From positions 434,001 through 498,000 of the forward strand of contig NZ_SAIY01000003.1 of assembly GCF_010560025.1 (NCBI RefSeq): a DNA stretch of 64,000 nt. Direction: 5' to 3'. This DNA is from Verrucosispora sioxanthis (GTDB taxonomy: Bacteria > Actinomycetota > Actinomycetes > Mycobacteriales > Micromonosporaceae). The notes under the pieces were generated by a model that ran no database searches, was not told the DNA's origin, and saw only the letters and a program-made list of their open reading frames with translations. A program made the position numbers and the translations under genes. Positions 55,332-63,130 of this stretch are shown piece after piece. Position 1 is the stretch's first letter; each line of letters starts with the position of its first letter.

Positions 55332-56012
55332 TCACTCGGCGGCGGCGAACCTCTCGACGTTGTCGACCGGGCCGACCACCAGGATCAGGTCTCCGTAGCT
55401 CAGCACGGTGTCGGGGGTGGCGTGGGTGAAACCGGGCCGTCGTCCACCGACGGCCGCTTCCGGCTTCACCGCCACCACGGTCACCCCCCACCGGCTGCGC
55501 AGCCGGGACTCGCGCAGCGGCATGCCCACCACGTCGCCCGGCGGTTTGGTCTTGATGACGGCGAAGTCGGCGTCCACCTCCACGTAGTCGAGGATGCGGC
55601 CGGTGAGCAGATGGGCGGTGCGTTCGCCCATGTCGTGCTCGGGCGCGATCACGTGATGGGCGCCCACGCGGGTCAGGATGTTGCGGTGCTGCCCAGTGAT
55701 GGCCTTGGCCCAGATGTCGGGGATGCCGAGTTCGGCGAGCAGGCTGGTGGTCAGGATGCTGGCCTGGATGTCGGTGCCGATCGCCACCACCGCCCGGTGG
55801 AAGTCGCCCACGCCGAGCTGCCGCAGCGCCTCGATGTCGGTCGAGTCGGCGGTGATCACGTGCGGAAGCTGCCCCACCATGCTCTGCACGATCTTCGGCT
55901 GGCTGTCGATGGCGAGCACCTCGGTACCCCGCTTGGCCAGTTCGAGAGCCAGCGCGCTGCCGAAGCGGCCCAGACCGATCACGACGACCGGCTCGTTACG
56001 GATGTCAGCCAA
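55332..56012 (-). CDS. TrkA/KtrA-type regulatory subunit of potassium uptake
   Basis: 226 residues. The RCK-N Rossmann fold starts VVVIGLGRFGSALALELAKR and continues with IDSQPKIVQ and VITADSTDIEAL; the C-terminal RCK-C domain follows from about residue 140. It forms a nucleotide-gated ring on the cytoplasmic face of the channel encoded at 56005-57372. The genes overlap by 8 bp. Confidence 0.92.
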   Translation of the reverse strand: MADIRNEPVVVIGLGRFGSALALELAKRGTEVLAIDSQPKIVQSMVGQLPHVITADSTDIEALRQLGVGDFHRAVVAIGTDIQASILTTSLLAELGIPDIWAKAITGQHRNILTRVGAHHVIAPEHDMGERTAHLLTGRILDYVEVDADFAVIKTKPPGDVVGMPLRESRLRSRWGVTVVAVKPEAAVGGRRPGFTHATPDTVLSYGDLILVVGPVDNVERFAAAE

Positions 56013-57372
56013 CGATCGTCCTCTCCTCGGGTAGCTCGAAACGCCGGTTACGGTCCCGCAGCGCCAGCGCGGAGGCCAACGTGAGCGGTCCGATCCGGCC
56101 GGCGAACATCAGCAGTACGAGCAGCACGTCGGCCTGTGGTGGCAGGTCAGCGGTGATGCCGGTGGACAGGCCGACGGTGCCGAAGGCCGACACCACCTCG
56201 AACAGGACCGCGTCGAGCCGGTACGGGGTGATGGCCAGGAGGATGAAGGTGGCCACGGCGACCGCACCGGCGCCGAGCAGGACGATCGCGAGGGCCTGCC
56301 GCTGGTTGCTGGCCGGAATCCGCCGGTGGCCGACGTTGACCTGGGTCTCGCTCCGCATTTCGGACCACAGGACGAAGGCGAGCAGCCCGAAGGTGGTGAC
56401 CTTGATGCCGCCGGCCGTGCCCGCGCTGCCGCCGCCGATGAACATCAGCACGTCGCTGGCGAGCAGGCTCTCCGGGCGCATGGCACCGATGTCGACGTTG
56501 TTGAAACCGGCGGTACGGGTCATCGCGGAGGCGAAGAATCCGGCGAGCAGCTTCTGCGGACCACCGAGCGGGCCGAACGTGCCCGGGTTCGAGTACTCGG
56601 CGAGGGTGAAGACCGCCGTACCGAGGGCCAGCAGCGCCACGGTCAGCGCGACGGTTATCCGCGTCGTCACCGACCAGTACGCCGGGCGGCGCCAGGTGCG
56701 GACCAGTTCGAACACGACCGGGAAGCCGAGGCCACCGAGGATGACCGCCGCCGCGACGGTCAGGGTGATCCAGGGATCGGTCACGTACCCCATCAGGTTG
56801 TCCGCGTACGTGGAGAAGCCGGCGTTGTTGAACGCGGAGATCGCGTGGAAGACGCCCTCGTAGAGCGCGGCGCCGAACGGGCGCTGGTACGTGGTGGCGA
56901 ACCGGATGGTGAGCAGCGTGGCCACCACGGCCTCGCTGACCAGGCTGAACACGACGATGCGACGCACCACGCCGCGTATGTCGCCCAGGTTGAGGCTCTT
57001 GGTCTCCGCCTGGGCGAGGAAGCGGGCACGTAGCCCGAGCCGACGGGACAGCAGCACGGTGAACAGCGTGGCCAGGGTCATGATCCCGAGGCCGCCGATC
57101 TGGATGAGCAGCAGGATGACCGCCTGCCCGAAGCCGGACCAGTAGCTGCCGGTGTCGACCGTGACCAGGCCGGTGACGCACACCGCCGAGGTGGCGGTGA
57201 ACAACGCGTCCACCAGCTCGGGGGAATCTCCCGATCGGGTTGCCCAGGGCAGGGACAGCAGACCGGTGCCCACCGCGACCGCACCGGCGAATCCCACGGC
57301 GATCATCTGCGCGGGGTGTCGGAAACGGTCGCCGCGTCGCTGCCACGCGGGCCGCCGGGTCACCAGACGCAC
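56005..57372 (-). CDS. TrkH/KtrB-type potassium transporter membrane subunit
   Basis: 455-residue inner-membrane protein with four M1-P-M2 repeats. The first pore loop is TATSAVCVTGLVTVDTG, others include AISAFNNAGFSTYADNL, SAMTRTAGFNNVDIG and SAFGTVGLSTG, each with the filter glycine. It imports potassium with the KtrA-type subunit. GTG or ATG usage at 57372 gives an Arg-rich N-terminus; no obvious regulator lies nearby. Confidence 0.93.
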   Translation of the reverse strand: MRLVTRRPAWQRRGDRFRHPAQMIAVGFAGAVAVGTGLLSLPWATRSGDSPELVDALFTATSAVCVTGLVTVDTGSYWSGFGQAVILLLIQIGGLGIMTLATLFTVLLSRRLGLRARFLAQAETKSLNLGDIRGVVRRIVVFSLVSEAVVATLLTIRFATTYQRPFGAALYEGVFHAISAFNNAGFSTYADNLMGYVTDPWITLTVAAAVILGGLGFPVVFELVRTWRRPAYWSVTTRITVALTVALLALGTAVFTLAEYSNPGTFGPLGGPQKLLAGFFASAMTRTAGFNNVDIGAMRPESLLASDVLMFIGGGSAGTAGGIKVTTFGLLAFVLWSEMRSETQVNVGHRRIPASNQRQALAIVLLGAGAVAVATFILLAITPYRLDAVLFEVVSAFGTVGLSTGITADLPPQADVLLVLLMFAGRIGPLTLASALALRDRNRRFELPEERTIVG

Positions 57373-57574
57373 GGCCGTCCGCCCCGGCCGAAGGAGCGTG
57401 CCCTCGACCGGTCCGGATTGTCGACAAGGCCCCCGGCGGACCGGCCCACCGGCCGCCGCTGGCCAGCAGCGATCAACACAGGGCGCATCGTCGCACGACC
57501 GACGCGTCCCGGGTCCGGCGGGCCGGCAGGTGGAGTGACGACACGCCGAGGCTCGGCCGGCGTACCGTGCCGGT

Positions 57575-58621
57575 GTGGAGCCTGATCGGACGCCTTGGCA
57601 GCGACCGCGCCGGGCGGACGGGTCGGACGCGGAGCTACTGGCGGCGGCGCGGGCCGGTGACGGTGTGGCCTTCGGTCGTCTCGTCGGGCCGGTGCGGGAC
57701 GAGTTGCGGGCGCACTGCTACCGGATCCTGGGTTCGCTGCACGAGGCGGAGGACGCGGTACAGGAGACGCTGGATCGGGCCTGGCGCGCGCTGGACCGCC
57801 TCGACGATCACGCCGGGATCCGGCCCTGGCTGTACCGGATCGCGACGAACCGGGCGTTGACACTGGCCGAGCGGCGACGCCGCCGTGAACTGCCCGCCGC
57901 CCTGCGTCCGGATGCGGCGGCCGAGGTGGCGTGGTTGCAGCCGTACCCGGATCGGCTGATGGCCTGGGCCGACCACCTGGACCCGGCGGCGCGGGTGATC
58001 GCCCGGGAGAGTGTGGAGCTGGCGTTCGTCGCCGCACTGCAACACCTGTCGGCCCGGCAACGTGCCGTCCTGCTGCTGCGCGACGTGCTCGACTTCCCGG
58101 CACGCGAGGTCGCCGACCTGCTGGGCACCACAGTCGTGGCGGTCAACAGCGCCCTGCGACGGGCTCGCGCGGTGCTCGCGGACCGGCTGCCGGACCGGAC
58201 CCAGCAACGGACCCTGGGCACGCTCGGTGACCCGGCACGGCAGGACCTGGCCCGGCGGTACGCGGCAGCCTGGGAGGGCGGCGACGTCGAGACCCTGGTG
58301 GCGATGTTGACCGACGCGGCGCGGTACTCGATGCCGCCGCAGCGGGTCTGGTACGAGGGCCGCGCCGCGATCCGTGACTTCCTGGTCGAGGCGGTGCTGT
58401 CGCACCGTTGGCGGTTCCTGCCCGCCCGGGCCAACGGGCAGCTCGCGTTCGGCACGTACCTGTGGGACGACGCCCGACGGAGTTACCTGCCGGCGGGCCT
58501 GGACCTGCTGGCGCTCGACGGTGCCCGGGTCACCGAGGTGGTCTCCTTCCTCGACGCCCCGTTCTCGGCCTTCGGCCTGCCCGACCGACTTTCCGATGAC
58601 GAAACCGCCGTCCGGCGGTGA
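57575..58621 (+). CDS. Sigma-70 family sigma factor with C-terminal SnoaL-like domain (SigG/SigJ type)
   Basis: 348 residues. Sigma region 2 (DELRAHCYRILGSLHEAEDAV, split by a short loop) and region 4 (REVADLLGTTVVAVNSALRR) precede a C-terminal 130-residue SnoaL/NTF2-like domain (ARRYAAAWEGGDVETLVAML). In this subgroup the extra domain regulates the sigma factor instead of an anti-sigma protein. A SnoaL-domain protein gene follows after 67 bp and is a likely regulon member. Confidence 0.88.
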   Translation: MEPDRTPWQRPRRADGSDAELLAAARAGDGVAFGRLVGPVRDELRAHCYRILGSLHEAEDAVQETLDRAWRALDRLDDHAGIRPWLYRIATNRALTLAERRRRRELPAALRPDAAAEVAWLQPYPDRLMAWADHLDPAARVIARESVELAFVAALQHLSARQRAVLLLRDVLDFPAREVADLLGTTVVAVNSALRRARAVLADRLPDRTQQRTLGTLGDPARQDLARRYAAAWEGGDVETLVAMLTDAARYSMPPQRVWYEGRAAIRDFLVEAVLSHRWRFLPARANGQLAFGTYLWDDARRSYLPAGLDLLALDGARVTEVVSFLDAPFSAFGLPDRLSDDETAVRR

Positions 58622-58688
58622 GTTTCCGCTCCGGCCGGGGTTGTAGGTGTGACGGAGCCGATCAACCCCCGGAAGGACCGTGCCGAGC

Positions 58689-59531
58689 ATGACCACCGAT
58701 GAAGAACAGATCCGCGAGCTGATCGAACGTTGGGCCAGGGCGGTACACCAGGGGGATCTCGCCACGGTGCTCGCCGACCACGCCCAGGACATCGTGATGT
58801 TCGACGTGCCGCCACCACAGCAGGGGGTACGCGGAATCGACGCCTACCGGCAGACCTGGCTTCCGTTCTTCCGGTGGCAGGCCCAAGGCGCGTCGTTCGA
58901 CATCGAGTCGCTCGACGTTACCGCCGGTGCCGACGTGGCGTTCGCGTACGCCTTGCTGCGCTGTGGCACACCGGCGGACCTGACCGAGGCACCTGACCGG
59001 CGGTTGCGCCTCACCCTGGGCCTACGCCGCCAGGACGACCGCTGGGTGGTCACCCACGAGCATCACTCGTTCGCGCTCGACCCGACACCCGACCCGGATA
59101 CCGCAGCCGATGAGCGGGAGCTGCACGACCTGCACGAGCGGTGGTTCGCCGCGACAGCGGCGAAGGACCTCGCCGCGCTGATGGAGCCGATCGCCGACGA
59201 TGTGGTGTCGTACGAGCACGAGGCGCCGCTGCGGTACGTCGGCGAACCGGCGGTACGCGAGATCTGCCGGGCCGGCCTCGACGCCTCGGGCGACGGAGCG
59301 GTGAGCTGGGCGGTGCCCGACCAGACGCTCGTGGTCGACGGGGATCTCGCCGTCGCCTGGGGCCTGAACCGGGTACGGGTCACGCCGCCCGGTGCCGAGA
59401 CAGTCGAGAGCTGGTCGCGCGGTACCCGGGTCTTCGCCCGACGCGACGGCGGTTGGCAACTGGTGCACCAGCACCTGTCCTACCCGTTCGACCCGGCCAC
59501 CGGTGCCGCCCGGACCGATCTGCTCCCCTGA
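58689..59531 (+). CDS. Two-domain SnoaL-like (NTF2 fold) protein
   Basis: 280 residues made of two NTF2-like domains: IRELIERWARAVHQGDLATV starts the first and LHDLHERWFAATAAKDLAAL the second, each followed by ligand-pocket strands and a terminal WQLVHQHLSYPFDPATG. Stand-alone SnoaL proteins are usually isomerases, hydrolases or ligand binders. ATG 58689 is 11 nt after GGAAGGA; GTG 58680 is only 2 nt from it and is less likely. The gene follows the SigG-like factor. Confidence 0.82.
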   Translation: MTTDEEQIRELIERWARAVHQGDLATVLADHAQDIVMFDVPPPQQGVRGIDAYRQTWLPFFRWQAQGASFDIESLDVTAGADVAFAYALLRCGTPADLTEAPDRRLRLTLGLRRQDDRWVVTHEHHSFALDPTPDPDTAADERELHDLHERWFAATAAKDLAALMEPIADDVVSYEHEAPLRYVGEPAVREICRAGLDASGDGAVSWAVPDQTLVVDGDLAVAWGLNRVRVTPPGAETVESWSRGTRVFARRDGGWQLVHQHLSYPFDPATGAARTDLLP

Positions 59532-59586
59532 ACGGACCGGTCCGGTCCCGGTGCGGCGTCTACCGTCCGCTGGACCTGAAACCAGG

Positions 59587-60144
59587 CTAGTTGCCGGGCT
59601 GCTCCGGGTTGAACAGGTACACGATCTTGCCGCTGGCCCAGGCGTCGATGACCCTCGACAGGTCCTGGTCCGGATACCGCTCGCCCGTGTCGGAGTACGA
59701 GAAGAGGTTCAGCCGGATGGCGGTCTTCGCGAACTCCTCAAGCGCCTCCCGGCGGTTGATCGCGTCGGAGCTTCGCGGGATTCCGCCACTGACGCAAGCA
59801 GCCACGAATTCGACCTGGTCGCCCCGCTCTCCGCCGTCCGGCCGTGGCACCCAACTCGGCAGCCTGATGAGCGTCTTGTAGAACAGTCTGTTCAGCTTCT
59901 CGTTGCCAGGCCCCCGGAAATAGAGATTGTCCCGGAGGCCGTCGATCAGCTCGTCGACCGACCTCCGATCCTCCACATCGCGGGGCCTGTCGACAAAGTA
60001 GACGTCGGCCTTCTGGAAGTACTCCCAGAGAAGCTCCCTGGAATAGGGTTCTCGCGCAAGGCTGGCGAGCGCTTCCGGGGGCAGCAGCTCGATGACATCG
60101 AAGCGAAGGTCCTCGGGTACACCCATGATGAATTCGTCCGGCAT
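59587..60144 (-). CDS. Hypothetical protein of unknown family, lower-GC gene
   Basis: 185 residues, soluble, charged; no domain recognised. It begins MPDEFIMGVPEDLRFDVIEL and ends GKIVYLFNPEQPGN. GGAGAGGAG lies before ATG 60144. By eye its base composition and codon use are less GC-rich than the neighbours, as is the upstream spacer, suggesting recent acquisition. It is convergent with the SnoaL gene and lies downstream of, but separated from, the KDG-kinase unit. Confidence 0.65.
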   Translation of the reverse strand: MPDEFIMGVPEDLRFDVIELLPPEALASLAREPYSRELLWEYFQKADVYFVDRPRDVEDRRSVDELIDGLRDNLYFRGPGNEKLNRLFYKTLIRLPSWVPRPDGGERGDQVEFVAACVSGGIPRSSDAINRREALEEFAKTAIRLNLFSYSDTGERYPDQDLSRVIDAWASGKIVYLFNPEQPGN

Positions 60145-60288
60145 GACCGGCACTCCTCTCCGGAGGTCGGTCAATCGAATGACTTGTCACTCATGTAACT
60201 CATCGTTCGGCCGCCCGGCCGGGACCACAACATGTGTGTCAATTTCCGCACTGACGCCAACCGAACACGAACGTCCGAAGCGACAGGG

Positions 60289-61392
60289 TCAGCGTTGCAC
60301 CCGGGCGCCGGCTCCGCGCACCAACGCCTCCACCTCGGCCAGGCTGGCCATCGACGTGTCGCCCGGCGTGGTCATCGCCAGCGCGCCGTGGGCGGCACCG
60401 TACTCCACCGCGGCGGCCAGGTCGCCGTCGCGTTCGAGCAGGCCGTAGATCAGCCCGGAGGCGAAGCTGTCACCGCCACCGACCCGGTCCAGGATCTCCA
60501 GGCCGGGTCGGTGGGTGGCCTCGGCGAACGCACCGCGGGCCCAGGCCACCGCGCCCCAGTCGTTCACCGTCGCGCTGCGTACCCCGCGCAGGGTGGTCGC
60601 CACCACCTTGAAGTTGGGGTACGCCCGCACGACCGCCTCGATCATCGCCTTGAAGTTGCCGGCGTCCAGCGCACCGCTGTGGATGTCCGTGTCCGGCACC
60701 GGGAAGCCCAGGCAGGCGGTGAAGTCCTCCTCGTTGCCGATCATGACGTCCACCAGGCCGGCGAGCCGGGTGTTCACCTCCCGCGCCCGCTCCTGGCCAC
60801 CGACGGCCTTCCAGAGGCTGGGTCGGTAGTTCAGGTCGTACGAGACGAGGGTGCCGTGCCGACGGGCGGCGGTCATCGCGGCCTCGGCGGTCTGCGCGGC
60901 CGTGTCGGACAGGGCGGCGTAGATGCCGCCGGTGTGCAGCCACCGCACCCCGAGCGTGCCGAAGAGGTGGTCCCAGTCGACGTCGTCCGGCTTGAGCTGG
61001 CTGGCCGCGGAGTGGCCCCGGTCGGAGGTGCCGACCGCGCCACGGACGCCGAAGCCGCGCTCGGTGAAGTTCAGTCCGTTGCGGACGGTGCGGCCGATCC
61101 CGTCGTACGGCAGCCAGGTGATCAGGCTGGTGTCGACGCCGCCCTGAAGGATCAGGTCCTCCAGCAGCAGGCCGACCTCGTTGCGGGCGAACGCGGTGAC
61201 CACGGCGGTGCGCAGGCCGAAGCAGCGGCGCAGGCCCCGGGCGACGTTGTATTCGCCGCCACCTTCCCAGACCCGGAACTGACGGGCGGTTCGGACCCGC
61301 CCCGCACCGGGGTCGAGCCGCAGCATGACCTCGCCGAGCGAAACCAGGTCGTACCGGCAGTCGGCCTTCGGCCGAGGCTCCACCGCACTCAC
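60289..61392 (-). CDS. PfkB-family sugar kinase, probable 2-keto-3-deoxygluconate kinase
   Basis: 367-residue ribokinase-fold enzyme. The N-terminal SLGEVMLRLDPG and GGGEYNVARGL motifs and the C-terminal catalytic RVGGGDSFASGLIYGLLE motif are clear. Together with the adjacent KDPG aldolase it would phosphorylate 2-keto-3-deoxygluconate and feed the Entner-Doudoroff lower half. GTG 61392 overlaps the aldolase stop by 4 bp; a longer in-frame start at 61449 lies within the aldolase gene. Confidence 0.88.
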   Translation of the reverse strand: MSAVEPRPKADCRYDLVSLGEVMLRLDPGAGRVRTARQFRVWEGGGEYNVARGLRRCFGLRTAVVTAFARNEVGLLLEDLILQGGVDTSLITWLPYDGIGRTVRNGLNFTERGFGVRGAVGTSDRGHSAASQLKPDDVDWDHLFGTLGVRWLHTGGIYAALSDTAAQTAEAAMTAARRHGTLVSYDLNYRPSLWKAVGGQERAREVNTRLAGLVDVMIGNEEDFTACLGFPVPDTDIHSGALDAGNFKAMIEAVVRAYPNFKVVATTLRGVRSATVNDWGAVAWARGAFAEATHRPGLEILDRVGGGDSFASGLIYGLLERDGDLAAAVEYGAAHGALAMTTPGDTSMASLAEVEALVRGAGARVQR

Positions 61393-62027
61393 ACCGCACC
61401 TCCGGCTGCCGCCAGTGCCGCCCGGGTGCGGTTGGCGATCTCGTCCCACTGCTCGCCGGCGATCAGGTCGGCCGAGACCATCCAGCTCGCCCCGACGGCC
61501 AGGACCGCCGGCAGGGCCAGGTAGTCGGCGATCACCGCGGCGGTGATCCCACCCGTGGGGATGAACCGGACGTCGCGGAACGGCGCCGCGAGAGCCTTGA
61601 TCATCGCGGCGCCACCGAGCTGCTGGGCGGGGAAGAACTTGACCACGTTCAGGCCGGCGTCGAGGGCCATCTGGATCTCGGTCGCGGTGGCCGCTCCGGG
61701 CACTACCGGCACGCCGGCCTGTCGGCAGGCGCGGACCACGGCCGGCGCGAAGCCGGGGGTCACGACGAACCGGGCGCCGGCCCCGATCGCCCGCTCGGCC
61801 TGCTCGACGGTGAGCACCGTGCCCGCTCCGACGGTCAGGTCGTCGCGGGCCGCGAGCGCCGCGATGGCGTCCAGCCCGGCGGCGGTACGCAGGGTCACCT
61901 CGACCGCGGCCAGACCACCCTTGACCAGGGCGTCACCGAGCGGGTCGGCGTGCCGCGCGTCGTCGAGCACCACCACCGGCAGCACCCGACCGACAGGCAA
62001 ATGTTCAGAACTATGAACGTCGGTCAC
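61389..62027 (-). CDS. eda: 2-keto-3-deoxy-6-phosphogluconate (KDPG) aldolase
   Basis: 212-residue class I aldolase. It has the catalytic Glu region GGLAAVEVTLRT, VGAGTVLTVEQAERAI, FVVTPGF and the Schiff-base Lys in NVVKFFPAQQLGG, followed by FIPTGGI. It cleaves KDPG to pyruvate and glyceraldehyde-3-phosphate. GTG 62027 lies 7 nt after a TAAGGT element, so the mRNA is probably leaderless, and the start codon lies within a 16-bp palindrome. It is coupled to the kinase gene and divergent from an IclR regulator. Confidence 0.92.
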   Translation of the reverse strand: MTDVHSSEHLPVGRVLPVVVLDDARHADPLGDALVKGGLAAVEVTLRTAAGLDAIAALAARDDLTVGAGTVLTVEQAERAIGAGARFVVTPGFAPAVVRACRQAGVPVVPGAATATEIQMALDAGLNVVKFFPAQQLGGAAMIKALAAPFRDVRFIPTGGITAAVIADYLALPAVLAVGASWMVSADLIAGEQWDEIANRTRAALAAAGGAV

Positions 62028-62037
62028 GTACGTGACC
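62003..62037. promoter_or_regulatory. Operator/promoter region between eda and the IclR gene
   Basis: Contains GTTC-N8-GAAC (62003-62018) and the perfect 16-bp palindrome GGTCACGTACGTGACC (62022-62037), which covers the eda start codon. A TAGAGT element (62062-62067) six nt before the IclR start, and TAAGGT on the other strand, define divergent near-leaderless promoters. The palindrome is the best candidate for the IclR binding site. Confidence 0.62.
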
Positions 62038-62073
62038 TTACTGGAGGGGTACGCCCTTCGCTAGAGTGGCCGC

Positions 62074-62850
62074 GTGCCCACCGTGCCCGAGGATTTCCAG
62101 CCCGTGAAGTCGGCCGGACGCACCCTCGACCTGCTCGAACTGCTCGCCGAGCAGCCACAGCCCTGGGCGCTGGGCGACCTGGCCCGCGCCCTCGGCATAC
62201 CGAAGAGCAGCCTGCACGGCCTGCTCCGGACGCTTGTCGGTCGCGGCTGGGTGCAGACCGACGAGAGCGGCAACCGGTTCCGCCTCGGCCTGCGGGCGCT
62301 GCGGGTCGGCGCCGCCTACCTGGACGGGGACGACCTGGTCGGCCTGCTGTCCGGTGTGCTCGACGAGTTGTCCCGCCGCTTCGGCGAAGCCGTCCACCTC
62401 GGTCGACTCGACGGTGACCAAGTCGTCTACCTCGCCAAACGGGAGTCGGTGCACCGGCTGCGGCTGTACAGCGCGATCGGCCGCCGGCTGCCGGCGCACG
62501 CGACCGCGCTGGGCAAGGCCCTGCTGGCCGAGCATCCGGACGCCGACGTCGACCGGATGCTGACCTGGCCGCTGGCCCGCCTCACCCCACACACGGTCAC
62601 CGACCCCGAGGCCCTGCACGCCGCCCTGGCAGCGGTGCGGACCACCGGCCACGCCGTCGACCGGGAGGAGAACGCCGAGGGCATCCGCTGCGTCGCGATG
62701 GCCGTACCGCTGGCCCGCCCGGCGGTCGACGCGGTGAGCGTCTCGGTGCCGGTCAGCCGGCTGAGCCCGGACCTCGAAGCGGCGATCGTCGCGGCGCTGC
62801 GCGAGCTGGTGGGTGGTCTCGCCCAGGCCCGGAGCATGCTTACCACGTAG
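62074..62850 (+). CDS. IclR-family transcriptional regulator
   Basis: 258 residues. The N-terminal winged helix includes SAGRTLDLLELLAEQPQPWA and ALGIPKSSLHGLLRTLVGRG; the C-terminal effector domain carries GEAVHLGRLDGDQVVYLAKR and ENAEGIRCVAMAVPLARP, typical of the IclR ligand pocket. It is divergent from the KDPG-aldolase/KDG-kinase unit and likely controls it in response to a sugar acid. GTG 62074 lies directly after its -10 element. Confidence 0.92.
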   Translation: MPTVPEDFQPVKSAGRTLDLLELLAEQPQPWALGDLARALGIPKSSLHGLLRTLVGRGWVQTDESGNRFRLGLRALRVGAAYLDGDDLVGLLSGVLDELSRRFGEAVHLGRLDGDQVVYLAKRESVHRLRLYSAIGRRLPAHATALGKALLAEHPDADVDRMLTWPLARLTPHTVTDPEALHAALAAVRTTGHAVDREENAEGIRCVAMAVPLARPAVDAVSVSVPVSRLSPDLEAAIVAALRELVGGLAQARSMLTT

Positions 62851-63080
62851 GCCCAACCACCCCGCCGCCACCGCTACCTGGCTGGCCCCTGTGGGCCAGC
62901 CCCAGCCGCTGGATGACCCGCTGCGGGCCGTTCACAACCCATGACGATCAGTTACTCTTCGCCACCCCATCCCAGTACCCCCTCGCGGCTGAGGGCATAC
63001 CCGAGGGTCGGCGACGACCTCACGTTTCGTCGACAATCGCGACGGCGCCGACCATCGGCACAGAGAGTGACACCGAGGGC

Positions 63081-63108
63081 GGCCGGCCTGCGCCTCACGA
63101 GGCCGGCC
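63081..63108 (-). terminator. Hairpin after the chitinase gene
   Basis: GGCCGGCCT (63081-63089) and AGGCCGGCC (63100-63108) form a perfect 9-bp stem with a 10-nt loop, 22 bp beyond the chitinase stop. Confidence 0.7.
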
Positions 63109-63130
63109 GCCGGTCGGAACTCGCGGTGCC

